A stretch of DNA of 64,000 nucleotides from contig CALNXK010000030.1 of the NCBI GenBank assembly GCA_942486035.1, positions 2,270,001 through 2,334,000 on the forward strand. The letters run 5' to 3'. Below are positions 47,798 through 61,789 of the stretch, in pieces. Each line of letters starts with the position of its first letter. Within the stretch, counting starts at the first letter, position 1. Source of the DNA: Porites lobata. Its lineage: Eukaryota; Cnidaria; Anthozoa; Scleractinia; Poritidae. The notes under the pieces were generated by a model that made no database searches, was not told where the DNA came from, and was given only the letters and a program-made list of their open reading frames with translations. The position numbers were made by a program, and so were the translations under genes.

Positions 47798-48455
47798 GTT
47801 TCGAGAAGCAATCGTACGTACATTGACGCATCACGACTTCAGGCCAGAGGTGGAAATGCAAACGTAAAAATCAGTCGAATGTTTTGAAATTAACGCAGTT
47901 GAAGAGTTGTTTGGCGCTGGTTTTACAGCGTTTAAAAGACAAGAACTTATTAACTTTTTCAGCAGGCAAAACTTTGAGAATTTACTCGCGCTGGTCGCCG
48001 AGTGTTTGAGTTTAATGGTTTTCTAATAGTTTAGTTCGGCTGGCAATTCAAAGTATCCGTTCGTGGTGTGGCTTGGTATCGTCACTGAACATTAATTGCC
48101 CAAAGTGTTCGGACAAAAGAACATTTTATAGAACTAAGCTTCTGTGTCCTTCTTCGGTTGCTAAAGTAGTCAGTGTAAATTCGTCAGCTAACATACAGTG
48201 ATGTGCTATTGAATCACGCATTAGAGTAAAGTGATTAAGCCAACTTAAGGGCCATTCAGCAAAGAAGATCAGAAGGAAATAGAAAATTCCTGTTTTGTAT
48301 ATAATGAGATTTGAATTCAAAAATCTGACGTTTCTTTTTCTTTTAGATAGTTTAGTTGTAAAGAAAAAGAGAAACACTGTACAAAGGGGCTAACAATAAA
48401 CAGAATACTATGTAATAGCTTTGATTTCCAATTAGTCATTTTTACCAAGAATAAA
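47798..48455 (+). other. hhex 3'UTR region with poly(A) signal candidates
   Basis: AATAAA occurs at 48395-48400 and again at 48450-48455, about 600-650 bp after the hhex stop. Either would give a 3'UTR of ordinary length. No downstream coding exon was seen. Confidence 0.35.
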
Positions 48456-51400
48456 CTTACTCAAGCGTCAGTCAGTCTCCGTCAATGCGTTTTCTTTTTC
48501 TAAATAGCCCGCAAGAACACAAGTATTAGTAAGTGAAAATGTCATGGCAAAGGTCTCAAACAACAACAGCGCTTTATTTAGGAAGAACCATAGTTTATTT
48601 CACCCAAGCGAGAGATATAACTGGGATAGTTTGGAAGGCAATTTGAAGAGTTTTGTAACACAAGATAATTGCTTGGTTTAATCTCTGACATTTCCTTTGA
48701 TAAGATTGACACAGTCTTTTAGCGAATTGCGTTTTCATTCTCATTATTACTGTTTTAATTGCTCTATAGACAGGATGTTCGCTTCCAAACAAATTTTCCC
48801 CGTTTTCATTAATGCACAGAACCCTTAGAGCAACCCCGTCTGAGGAATAGTCCTATAGACAGATTTTTGTTTTGGGTGAATTGTTATAGATGGAAGAAGT
48901 GGGAAGTTGCCAAACACACTGGTCTGAAGGACTATTAACCATCCTTAATTGTTACTGTGTCACTGGATGTAAAATCATTTGTTTATATTATGGCGACAAG
49001 GGGCGCTCGCAGCAGAGATAAAGTTGACCAAATCTATAAGCTCAATCAAATGATTTCACTCCTCGCCCAGAGCGAAACGCTTACACTGTACGCTTTTTCT
49101 GCGTTGCCTTTAAAAACACCAAGAGAATTGTTTTCCCAAGCAACGACTATCCGATTGGTCTTGATTCTAAAAGCTTTCCTGTTCAAAGGAAAGGTGTGAA
49201 ATCAGATGTGATATAATAATTACCAGGCCCAGCTCTATTTGCAAAAGGCACAAAGAGTGTTTTAGAGTGGGATTGCGAAAAGCAATTGGTGTCTAGTATT
49301 TTCTAGGAGGTCGCCTTCCCTCTAATTGAAGGAGGTTTCTGCTCTTTTGTAATCGATCATGAATTAGTTATCAATTTCTTGCTTTCCCCTCCCAGTTTCC
49401 ACAACAATGGATCTAAAAGACTATTAAACACATCACCTCTGTTGTAAATTGCTCTGTAATATCTAATGTTTATTCTTTTTGCACGTTTTCGAAACTAAGA
49501 CCAAGAAAGCACCATGATCGAAATAGATTCATCCTCGTGCGGTTTAGTCAGAAATGAAGATCGCAAAGCATAGGTTGTTTGCGGTAGTGTGAAAAATATA
49601 TTGCGTGTGTGGTCGAAGCATTTTACGAGGAGCAGAGATAACCCTTGTCACATTCCCTATTCACTGCTGGTAATCCAAATTCAAAATAACTTTAATCAAG
49701 ATATACTTTTAAGCAATTAGGTATCTCAAGCTTTGTGTAACTTAACACTAAAAATGTTTTCTCGTAAAATCTGAGGAACAAGACAAACGCAGATCACAAA
49801 CAGATTAGCCTGCATGTATGTTATTCGCGTTCGCAAATTCATGATTTTGAGCCGAGAGTTTTAGCTTTTTCCATGAACATTATTAGCTGATTTGGCGCGT
49901 CTGTATATTCTCGCTTTTCAGATCGCTTTTCCGGCCTATTGACGCGTTAGCTCTCCCCAATTAAAAACCAGCTGTTCACCAGTTACGAGAATAAATCAGC
50001 ACGAAAAAAACCTTGAATTTGTTCTGTTTCTAAAAACCAGGCCTACTATTTTATCAAAGTTTGAAAAGTATATTTCTAAAGACGACCATTATAAGTTGAG
50101 GAACTGACTTTGAGCCGAGTTACAATATAGAGAGAGCGAACGAACAGGGCCCCAAAGGGTTTGTGTACCAGAAACCAAAGATGGAAGGCTCACTTGCTTG
50201 GATTTTAGAAGAATGAGTCAAGTTTTTGTCTGCAAAAGTAGATCGGACAAAATAAAATGAATCACTTTGTGTTTACGGAGTTATTAGTAAGATCATTTGC
50301 TCTCCCTGCTTTGGTTTTGTTTGAAGAGGAAATTACTTCATGAGCGGACAATAAGCGCAGAAGTATGGAATATTTATTGTGCCTAAAAAGAATGAAAGGC
50401 AAATTTGGAGGCAGTTAAGGTAATTATTATCAAAACGCCTAATTACGTGTTTTTTCAATACGGAATTAAGGGGAAAACTGGCAAAATTTTCACCTCTAGG
50501 TCAACCACTTTGAACAAGAGATCATTCTCTCTTGCTTTGAATCATGTCAGGCTGTTGGCTCGGAGCGACGAGCGATGAATTTGATCAAATTAGCTTTGTC
50601 GTTTTGAGCAATAAGTCACATTCAAAGCTAATTCACTGGAAGCTAAGGTTAGATCGGCATTGATATAAAACATGAATTTTTTTCCCGATAAATAGCACAG
50701 AATGAACCTGTATCATAAAAGTATGGGAGCAAGTGATTGAAGTATTTCGAAGTAAAATCAATCTCCTCTATTTCTTTTTCGTGATAAAATTCATTAACTT
50801 TATCGATATGTACATGTGAAATTATGGGTTTTAAGTTGCTGTTCATGCCTATACGTTTAGCATACAAGAATTCGAAAACGTTTGAAATGCTTACGTTTCC
50901 TTTTTCCTCAATATATTGTCAGCTTCCTTATACGTATAATTTCCAGAACTCACACATTCAAAGAACGCTGAAGGAAGATTACAAAGCACCTGAATGATGT
51001 GAAAACTACTTTAAAAGCATCCTTCCGCGGATAACCGAAATTGCAGGAACAACAGATAACAAATGTAGGATGATTTTCGCTTGGCCGGGAAACAGTTAAC
51101 AGCTTCGGCCGGTCTTTCTGCGGAATAATTTTACTGCCGCAAATCAGTGAACACGCCCCCGTCCAGTGGTATCGGCTTAGTAAAGGAATTCACTTTTAGT
51201 TTTGCTAAAAGCTTTTGAAAATGGACTTGCGCGCGTCTATTTGTCTACTTCCAGATTTTCATTCAGTTTAAACAATAAGGGTGACACGCCACATAGGGGT
51301 TAAAAGGGAAGTTCATCCCTTACTGGAGAAAAAAAATTCCTTGTATCAGAAAATACTACCTTGCTAATGAAAATATAATCCCCAATGAGATATTCTACAC

Positions 51401-54400
51401 ATTATCTATATATGATAAAACGCCCGAAAGACACATTTATTGAGACAGAATGCTCTTTCATATGTTTCATATGTTCTGATTCATTTTTATTAACTGTTTG
51501 GGAATTTTTATTTTTGCACAACTAACGATTATAGATCATTTAGACCATTTACAAACATGAACTAGACTGCTCATGCTATTATTCTGGTTCATTATATTAA
51601 TTTGCATTCTTTTCCTGTGTTTTCTGGTTATGAAAAATGCACTTCATTAAACTGGATTGGAAGACACTGACTCCTTTGAATTCATGTAAAGAGTCGTAAA
51701 GAAAGGTAAAATCGCATTTAGCAAAAAGTTACAATTACGGTTGCGTAGCCCAATCAAGCTATGAGAAAGGAATACCATTAACACTTAGTCACAATTTATG
51801 ATATCAAACATTGATCAAATAGTTCTTTTTTGAGGATTAATACAGTAACAGAGGAGAGTAATGCTTAGAACAGTTTATTTACACAGGATGCCCCCATTAC
51901 AAGAGAGAAATTTAATCAAACGCTAAGGGATTCACCATCTGCCAAATCACCAACAAACTGATGACCCTACATAGGTGCTCTTCAGTGTTAGCCAGAGCAC
52001 AAAGAAAACCTATAATTTTTGGATGCAGCTGAGGTTATGGAGCGCGGTACTTAGTTGTGGTCTGTAACCCAGTTACCAAAATTACTTAAATTACTGTATA
52101 CAAGCTGTCTTGGTATCCGATAAAAGCTAAATAAAATAAATTAAGTCGGCATCACTTCATTTCACTAAAATATTTTATTGCAACAGTAGCACAAGGTTGA
52201 CCAGATATTGTTTTCGCTTACTGATAAAAAAAACTTACCAAAAAAAAATTACAAACAATGTCGTACAGTAAACCGAAGTCATAATGAATTATTCCAATAT
52301 TTGTAGCACTACGATTTTCGTAATAAAACTATTAACCTTTCTGAATGTAAAAATTCCCAGGAACGTCATACAGAAAGGTTGCAAATTGATTGAAAATACT
52401 TCACAAAAGTATAAACTGAATTTATACCTCATATATCAGCACAAAGACATCTCTGTTACATGAATCAACTTTGATGAATTGAATGGTTGCACTATGCTCG
52501 GATTTTTTTTAACAGAGGCTTAAGATCACGACACTGAGAGTGCAACACAGCAGCCATTAATTTATATGACCGCACCAAACGCCATTTGATCTAAAGACTC
52601 CGCAATGTAGCTGAAGCAACTAAAGAGCTGCGAACACTGCAAAACGGTTTCTCTCTCAGTTCGCTTACCGTTAGTCAGGATTTAAGCGACACGGGCTCAG
52701 AAGTTACGATTATAAACGCGACTGACTGAAAGTTAGATTGAACCTGCAGAAGAAAAGAAAAGAAAACAAACAATATCAGATCTCAATATGCCATTGGGTC
52801 ACGAAAAAATCACATTTAACACTCGTAAGAATTCTTATTGAATTGTTGTTACAAGACAACGTCGCCTTACATATTTTTTCCATATGCTGCCGTGATTTCG
52901 CAAATTTCCTAAACAAAACTCCTGTCGGCACCATTGTTTCACAAGTGATAATTTTTGTTAATGTTTCAAATGTTTCCTTTGGGCTGCAAGGAGGGGCAGG
53001 TGGCGACAAATACTGAAAATGTCAAGGAGTTATAGTTTTCTGTTCCCTTACCCTGAATGTATATGTAAATTCTCAAGAAACGGCTGTTCTTTCTTCCTTT
53101 AACTGGATGTGTAATCACTTTTAACTGCATGACTTTACCTATGAGGTTTGGAAAAAATAGACAACTTACTACTATTACGAAGTAAAGCCGAACTTGTTTA
53201 TATTAATAAAAATGCAGACAGGATTCCTAGAGTTGAGTTTGTTGCTCATTTTCGTTGATTGTAAGTCGATTACTGAACCCTTTTTATACCAAAAGGGAGC
53301 AAATAACTGTTCTTAGTATCATGCGCATTCTATATACTTTCGTAGATCAGTAGACGTTTATTTTAGCACTAGTTAACATAGTGGAATGTAGTGAATCAAA
53401 CTCATACACCTTTCATAATGTCATAAACATCAACAATGTCGACCAGAGTTCTTTTTGAACAACGTTAACAGTTATGTCACCAACAGTCGGCTCGAAAGTT
53501 AGAACTACGTTACACAGCATAATAAACAAAACCATACACGATAAAACTCACTGCTCAGTTCTGTAGCTTTAGGTTTAGGATCATACTTTAGGCCAATTTT
53601 GTATAGTTTAGACTCGAACGGTTAGAACTTCATTCTGCTGCATAATATAGAGTTTCCATAAGAAAGAACTGCTCCGTAGCTATCGTTAGGATTTTAACCG
53701 AAGCCTTAAGACTAGAACATAACCATATAACTGGAAATTACACCCAGCCAGTCAATGTATTGACACAGTGTCCCGCATGTAAGAGTTCACTTACAACCTC
53801 AAAAGTTAGAACTTACATCAGTCGAACAGCATAATTATGAGCAGACCGACAGGACTGAAAATAATACTCTGTAGCTTTAACCTAGAGTAATCCAGACACT
53901 TGAGCATTTTACCTAAAGAGGCAAAACTGAGCTTCAGTTCGTGGGCAGCGGAAAGGGTCACACTAGAGGCAATCAAGGTAAACTATAGAAACGTCAGATG
54001 AGTAATATACAATTAAAAAGGAAATGTTGCTAGCATTATCGCTAATACATACTTTAGTTTTCTACTTAATTAATGAATTATATCAAATTGAAATCCAAAG
54101 GAAAATGTAGAAAGGGTCAAGGCAAGCAGCAAGTAAACTTGTTCTTTTACTTTATTTTTATGAGATATAAATACTTATCAAAGTGAAAGTGTGCTGCTTG
54201 TCTGTGTCAAACTGAGAGATTAAAAACATACTCATGAAGACGTAATATAAATTACGTAATGAGCTTTATAAGGAATCCTTTTTTAATATGTCGATGTCAA
54301 AAGCTAGTTTCACTCTGAAAGAGAGCTTGTAAATTGTTGCGTGCGGTACAGCACACTTGGACAAGCCTCTTTAACAGAGTCTACAACATGAATGACCTTC

Positions 54401-57400
54401 TCTGAATTGTAGGGTTGATTAATGCTTGATCTCTGTTACAAATATGAGAATTGAAAGTGACTCATAACTGCTGTACTTTCGTTTCTAATTAACTAAAAAA
54501 TCGTTTGCACTGTAGTTGTTATGGTGGGGAAGCTGTTTGCTGGTGTTGTTTGCATGTTCATACCTGAAGACACGCCCAACCAAAGGAAAAAATGGTTGTT
54601 AGTTCTAAACCTCTTTCAAATCCAAAGCATTCCTCGGTGAGATTGCTGTGTCAACTTGGGAAAACCGATTAGCCTTTTCTAGCACGCCCCCAAATCACTG
54701 AACAGTGTGCTGTTTGAGTTAGTAAACATCTTGTGTCATTTCTACAATTAGGGTTGTTTACCCGTTGGTGCCCCGCAGTCGAGAGTTTTTGTGACTACGG
54801 TGGTCCATTATCTAATACAGGAAACACAGCTATTTGATTCTCCTTGAGTAGTTTTCCGGAGCGCAAAGCAAGAGAAACATGAAGTGAAACAGAAGACATG
54901 GGTTTGAAGAAAAACTGTCTACCCAAACCGGAAATTTCAGCAATTTGAGTCGTTTGTTACTTCTGATATCAACATAATTGATAGATTTGTAGCACATGGT
55001 TAAAATTTCCAAATTAGGATTTCGTTCCACTTCCTTGTGAATGCCCGTAGTTTTGTTATTCCGTATATAACATCCACTTAAACTTGCAGGCACTAAACTG
55101 TTGTACTGTACAGCCAGAGGTAGTCACAAAAAAGGAGCGAATTGTTCTGTTCACTAAAAATTCTTAACAATCAGAAAATTCATTCTCCATTGGAAGAAAC
55201 ACTCAGGCATCCATGACTCATTTACTGTCGCTGTAACCTCGTTTTATCTCCTTTGGTAAGTTCAGCTGTCGGTTCAGTTCGTTTTTTGCTCGGGCGGTCC
55301 CCTGGCAGGGTTGCCGCCGGATCGTTCCTTATAAAGAAGGGGTGAAGGTCTTCATTAAAAGTACGTTATTACACGTTAAGTTAACCGCGTACCGTGATCT
55401 GCGGTAGTCAATAAAGCTGTTTATATATGAACTCCCTTTCTTTTCACCCGGGGCATCATAACTTTAGAGAATAATCAATATTCACTAATAAACATGCATT
55501 TTGTACAATTATTCAGAATTCTCCTTCTTAAATAAGCAGTGCTTATACGCCCGTCTGACTAGTGGCTGCAACTGGCTGATATTTAGCTCTACCCTCCGTT
55601 CAGTTTGATAGCTTGATAACGACAAAAGCAAGAAGACACAGTACCAGCATGAGAGTTCAAAGATATAGATCTAGTTCTTGAGGACAAAGCTGGAATAACA
55701 GAAAAACAGCCGAGTGGCGTGTTTTTCTTCGTAGAGTGGCAAAGAACGCCTACTAATTTTTATACCTATTTTTCTTGTCAGCCCATAAACTGGTCAACTC
55801 ATTCTTCTCTCGTCACGATTTCAAAATTAAAAACTCGATATAAAGCGCCTACGAGACGGTGAATCGCTGTACAATTTTTATGGTTAAAATTGTTTAGTAT
55901 ATGATTAAGTTGTCCAGCTGTCCCATCAAAACAAACAATTTGTTCCGAGCTATCAAATTTTGTTATCGCCTGCATTATGAGCAATATGCTGTACGCTGCA
56001 CATTCTCGGATTGGAAGATTGGCAGATTGGGGATTGAGAAGGAACGTTTTGTGGTACGAATCAGGATTTATTTGATAGAGCGACACAAGATGAATTCTCT
56101 ACCGTCTGTGTTGACATAGATTTGCAAAATTTAAAGAAGATTCTTTCAAATCAATGCTTCGTGCAGTTATTATTTATTGTTTTCTTTAGATAGTAGTTTG
56201 CAATCAAAGGAATCGATAAGGTTGTTTTGCTAATGTTTCAGACAGGCGGGAGACGGAGGCAAACGAAAATTTCCTGTTCAAACAGTCGACACGAAATGTC
56301 TTTTGTTGAAGTTCAGTTTGCTGCATCCTTCCATGATGTTTGAAATGAGTCTTGACGTCTCTAAATTGCCATGCAAATAAAAAATGTTACTTTTTATAGG
56401 GTTCCTGTGCATCCGGGAGCAAGCTTTTAAATTTGGACCGTGAAGTGCAATTTACAGTGGTAAAGCAATTAACAAAGCAATTAGTCACCGCAATTAGCAA
56501 GCTGTCCACAAACGCACTTTATACCCGACACAAGTATTTTGCTTTCGATAGCTATCAACACACTTATACGCGTTATTGATGACAAAGCGTCAAAGCAGCC
56601 ATGCACTGGAAATAATTCACAAGATGTGCGAATTTCATGCAGCGAAGTGGACTGACTTTATTGTATAATATGGCATGGTTCTGTGTTTCGAGTCGTGTTT
56701 ATCATTTGAGACCTATAATCCTCGCGCTAGGAAAGATTACGAAAACAATTATCGGTTTGGGAAGATCGCCCATAGTGTCATTTCCTGCCTGCTGTGTTCG
56801 GGTGATAGCTACGATTATGTTGATAAAGGAATCTGGGACATTCAATAGCTTTACGGTTTTTGGGGAACGCCTCTTGCAAACATACAACGAAGCTAAGATC
56901 ACCTGCGGTTAAAGTTGTTTTACTGGGTGGAAAAGAATTAGCCAGATTTTTGAAAAGTAACCTGCCAAATTTTGCATGCATTTGAGGGAAAGAAAGGTCA
57001 AAAGCCTATTATTTTGCGTGCGACGAGGCCAAGATTCAAACCAGCGAAGGAAAAGGAAAGAAGAAATAGTCGAAAATAGAGAGAGCGAGGAGGAAGAAAG
57101 AAGGAGAGGAGAAAAAATTGTAAAAAGCAATGGTTTAACTGCTGGACGGAAGATGTCTCTTTTGGCGGTAACATTTTCAAACGTCCAGCTAAACCAGTTT
57201 AACTTCTGATTCAAATGAGATCACCAAGCAAATTTTACACTATGAACAAAAAACAACTCCACGTGCATGCACCACAAGTAAACATGCGGCCGTCCGCAAT
57301 TAAGTGGAACCGACTAAAAATGTAGGGGTCTTATGGCCTACGTGAAAATGGCGTGAAAGATTATAGGTCACATAGTAATGTATGAGACAATCTTAGGGAT

Positions 57401-59307
57401 CGGTTCTTCTCTTCTTACCAGTACTGGGTATCGATAATTACAGTGCCAAAGGAGAAACCACTCATTATGGCTTTTACATTGCCCTTTAGAAAAAATTAGC
57501 AACTTTTTATGATCAAATGGTAAAGTAATGAACACTGCTTAGTGAAAAAAAACGAAAACAAACATGAGCAAAGAAATCAAAGAGTGAAGGCGGCTGGTGC
57601 TGGTCCAGAGAGAGAAGGGGGCTGATATGGGGGAGGGGCAATGGGTCCGGATACCGTCCGTCTTGCACGTCACGAGACTGTGTTTTTTACTTACTTATTA
57701 CTTTGAAAATGAACTGAAGGAACGAACTAACGAACTCACGCCACTTGCGGCCTACTTAAAATTGGTGTAATGACCAAGAAGAGTGAAAATGACTAGCTTA
57801 TATTTGAGGAAGTTTGCACCCCTCCGATGAAAACTTTCTGGATGCGCATGGCCTGCAGCACTGCTCGCTCAGAGATGATCGCAGATGACAAATCGCTTTT
57901 ATATACCAGAAATAAAAATCACTAAAGGTACTTTTCATTGCATTTCAAAATAAATCCTACGGGTAGTCAAATTTTATTCATCTCCTTAAATCGTAAAATT
58001 TCAATGTCTGTAAGAAGTATAAAGAGCAACCGGTTTGGGTCTGTTTAGCATCAGTGAAGAGCGAATGGGCCAGGAGTGCTTACGTCAATAACAGGTCCCT
58101 CTGTACGTTTTATTCCGCTCAGGAGCGGCCATCAATACACTCGAAATCATAAACCACAACAACCACATTTGTCATATATCATTGCAGCGTGAATATTGAT
58201 AGACAAACAGGTTTTCAGCAAATTCAGAAAGCCGAAACGCCGTTGACGTTTTCTTTAACTGCTTGAAAAACTTCATGCAGTCAACATAGCCAGGAGTCCT
58301 TAAGGAGCTGGATTGGTTTCTTGCCTGATTCTTTTTTGGCTGAAATGAAGTGTTCATGTCTAATTCAGAATACACCACTGAAAAAATCTATTGTTAGATG
58401 AATTTTCCAATTAAGCCAAGCAAAAAAAATATAATCTTCCTAAAGGATTTCCTTTGTTGTGGAATCTTTTTCGCACACGCAAAAATATCATTACGGAAAA
58501 GGGTAGATTCCGGTAGTTACCAAAAATAGATACAGTCAAAACACTTTTCTCTTAAAATAATTTCGCGATCGCCGACGCGAGTCTCCTTAACCTAATTTCC
58601 ACCCAGGAAGTGAGTTTACGTCACACTTGCGTCATAATGAACTTCTCTATACATTGCAGTCATCAATCGAACTGCTATTTGTCAAAAGGCTAATTTCTGG
58701 GTGTGGTCATTAATTGCGAATTTGATAAATTTCTTTAATTTTGTTGTTGAAAAATGGACACACGTAAACTGCACGAACTGGGGACTTGGAGAATATTTTC
58801 ACAATTTAACTTGGCTATGAGAATTAAATGGTCTGAAGCGAGAAGCCAAGACAACACAAGATGCAGCAAAAGTTATTGGATTCGAATCGGGGATTTTTTT
58901 CTATACACCGACTTATAATTAACTCTGCAGTGTTTGCAGTTCTTATTTGGATAAATTAGTACAATACTGTTCAAACAAAACATATAAAGAATGTAAAATA
59001 TTTTCTATAAGCGGCTTACCTCAGTTTGACGTGTTTTATTTAATTATCACCCAATATAATAGCTAGATCCATTAAAATTTGGTACTGTACATCTTCATTT
59101 TAAAATTTGAAAGCCGAAAGCTAATGTAAAGGCGTTTCCAGACATACAGTTGTCGTGCATACTGAACTGTGAAAAGGTGCAATTCTCTCCTGCAAAGTGT
59201 GATGACGTCAATTCTTGGGCAGTGCCAAGAGCCATAACAGCAATAACAACAACAACAAATAGCTTTTCACAATAATGCAATTTTAATTGCATTATTATAT
59301 AGAGGGT
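48456..59307. other. 10.8-kb gene-free stretch
   Basis: Mostly AT-rich sequence without recognisable exons, RNA genes or strong inverted repeats. Small open frames match no family I know. A distal regulatory role for hhex is possible, but no specific site can be shown. Confidence 0.5.
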
Positions 59308-59439
59308 ATTACATGGCCGAGCGGAGATACGAAATTTCTCTTCGAGCGTTGAAAAATATTTCACTCGTTCGCTGCGCTCACTCGTGAAATATTTTTTTCA
59401 ACACGAGAGAAATTTCGTATCTCCAAGCGACCATGTAAT
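59308..59439. repeat. foldback element with ATTACATGG ends
   Basis: The arms contain GAGATACGAAATTTCTCT and AGAGAAATTTCGTATCTC, followed inward by TTGAAAAATATTTCACTCG and its partner. Pairing covers almost the whole element with a small GC-rich loop. I recall similar foldbacks as abundant in cnidarians; that is memory, not verified. Confidence 0.65.
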
Positions 59440-59782
59440 GTTCTATTTATTGTATAAACACCAACGAAATGCCAAAGCATTTTACTTAAATAGCTTTTTG
59501 GTCTGAAAGGTGCGGTTTATTATGAAGCCATAGCAATGGTGATATTTTCACATGTGAAGATATCAAGTTTTCGCGCGAAAGCTCACTTGGTATTTCATTG
59601 ATGTTTATATAATAAACATACTTATGCACCACCTTAGAATATCATTGCCCAGCCTCCTTAGCTAACGAGCTGTGGTACAGTAGCTCTTCCAGACCTCTGT
59701 TTTCATTAGCCTAAATAAGCATAAGGAGTTAAATGACGAGATTATTGTTCCCGGAGTCAGGGTGAGGTTTCTCAGGGTACTC

Positions 59783-59923
59783 TAGCCTGCGAGCAAGCTC
59801 TCCTATTTGGGCGAGCGAAGCGAGTCTCGCCAGAACGCGCGAGCGAGGGGCGAAGCCGCGAGGAACCCTCGCTCGCGCGTTCTCGCGAGGTTCGCCCAAA
59901 TAGGAGAGCTTGCTCGTAGGCTA
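59783..59923. repeat. 141-bp TAGCCTG-ended palindrome
   Basis: It starts TAGCCTGCGAGCAAGCTCTC and ends GAGAGCTTGCTCGTAGGCTA. Both arms carry CCTATTTGGGCGA or its inverse, and the centre is rich in GCGAG words. The ends match the TAGCCTG family, but the flanking 9-mers AGGGTACTC and AACGAACGC are not duplicated. Confidence 0.65.
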
Positions 59924-59958
59924 AACGAACGCGGGGAAGCCGTAGCCCTTTTCCAGGC

Positions 59959-60142
59959 TCCAAGATAGTAGTGCAGTCGACCAGTAAAACGTGACGTGAA
60001 AAACGCGACCGTCCCCTTAATTCATCAGATCACGCGCGTCTTATTTTCCCTCCAAGATAGTAGTGCAGTCGACCAGTAAAACGTGACGTGAAAAACGCGA
60101 CCGTCCCCTTAATTCATCAGATCACGCGCGTCTTATTTTCCC
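59959..60142. repeat. perfect 92-bp tandem duplication
   Basis: 59959-60050 and 60051-60142 are identical base for base in my comparison, beginning TCCAAGATAGTAGTG and ending CTTATTTTCCC. Perfect identity indicates a very recent duplication or an assembly artefact. Confidence 0.9.
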
Positions 60143-60556
60143 TTGGCTTGTTTTATTTTCGCAACTGGCACAGGTTACGAAGTCCACCGTCGCGCGTGTC
60201 GGGCGCTTCTCGTCTCGCTCGTTTCGCGCTTTCCTAAATGCGAAAAAATAACGCCTGTTATGCACGCTATTGACTTGTTCCTAATCTTCTCGGGGCTCGG
60301 TCGCCAAAACAAAATCAGCACTCGCCGGCTAATCCCGCCAGCTACGCAGGCAAGGAACATTGAGAATATAATTAGAACGCGTTTTCACCAAAAAAGAAAT
60401 CGGTTCGCAACTTTATTGAAACTACATTTGCAAAAAAATTTACGAATGAGGGCATGTTAACAGGTCTTCCCAGAATTGAGGTGTTTTTTTAGCTGATACA
60501 TGGTCGTTTTTTTATCCTCGTCATATATAACAGATAAAAGACATGTCCACACAAAA

Positions 60557-60942
60557 CAGGGGCAACCAACGACAATTTTCGGAAAAATATCTGTTCGGGA
60601 GACGATTTGAGATCTAGAATTTTCGGAACATTTGTTGTAAAATTTCTTGTTTGCCTGCCTCTCCTAGGATTTTCGGACATCTAAAAATTGGTATAATTGC
60701 CTATTTTTAACGGATTTTTACCCTAAAAAGGTCACCTAGAATTTTTGGGAGCCTTTTTTCCTAAAACTTTCGAAAAGGTAGTTTATAATTTTCGGATCAC
60801 TAGACTTTCAGCTAGGAAATCCGAACAGATGAAAAATTTTTAGGGGATAAAAATATGCCTATATCTACCGTTTAAATACTAAAATACGTTTAACAAGCTA
60901 TCTTTAAGTGGTTTTGAACTATATTCTCGTTGGGTGCCCCTG
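60557..60942. repeat. inverted-repeat element, GCACCCAACGA family copy 2
   Basis: The left end is CAGGGGCAACCAACGA and the right end TCGTTGGGTGCCCCTG, inverted with one mismatch. ACAAAA flanks both ends and may be part of a target-site duplication. TTTTCGG-type words recur inside. Related to 30415-30905. Confidence 0.6.
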
Positions 60943-61633
60943 ACAAAACAACCGTCAACCTAAACCAAGCTTTGTGCATGCCTGTTTGCAAAAAGTCGCC
61001 GCTAGTTTAAAACTGCAATTCGAAAATTAGTCAGTTTTGATACTTGTTTTGGTGTCGATTCCCCAGTAAAGGAGATTGGGAACTAGATCCGGTCCACTAT
61101 TGCTGGTTTCAGTACGACTTATAGCGCTGACCTCTCAGAGCCCCCTAATCGGTCACTCCAGCTCATTCACTTTTTTCGTTTCAACTTCATTCTTATGATA
61201 CCACTAGTCGCTAATTTGGTAAACACAACAACGCAACAAATAAACAAAGAATTGAACATAAATTGAAAAAAAAAGGAAATTTCAAGTCAATAGACGAACA
61301 AGGGAGGTAAAGAAATGTATCTAGTGCGTAGCAAGCGGTAAAAGAGGAATTCCTTTCCCCTTCCCTTCTGAACGCCTACAGCGCAGGCTAAAATGTGTCA
61401 GGAATTTTGATTCAAGTGCAAAACTGAAACCAACTCATTAACTGCCGTACCCTTCGCGTTCTCTTAAACTCCTCATAAAAAGTAAAGTCATTCTTGGTAG
61501 GTCCTCTTTCAATTCAGGCAGACATTAGCAACTGGTCAAGCAAACCTAATTCAAAAGATATTATAAATTTGAATGAAACAACGTTTAATTTGTTCCTTTT
61601 GATGATGTGCGCATGCTCAGAACTCATATACTA

Positions 61634-61789
61634 CAGTCGACTCTTACAGCAGTCTCATTCCTAGAGCCTCCGTTACTTTTGGGCAGCGGATGGGGTAACG
61701 GATGCTGTTAATGGTAGGTACTTAGTGATTCCCATCGCTGTACAAAAGGATCGCGGCCTCTCGGAACGAGATTGCTCTTACAGTCGACT
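61634..61789. repeat. short inverted-repeat element abutting 61781-63059
   Basis: The left arm reads CAGTCGACT, a short gap, then AGCAGTCTCATTCC. The right arm (GGAACGAGATTGCT...AGTCGACT) is its approximate inverse. TA precedes the left end (61632-61633). The right arm shares CAGTCGACT with the start of the next element, so the two are adjacent or one inserted at the end of the other. Confidence 0.5.

Noticed and set aside
60143..60460. 105-codon plus-strand frame rich in Arg and Ala
   Set aside because: It follows a G/C-rich repeat cluster directly, has an antisense partner frame and no known motif; probably repeat sequence.
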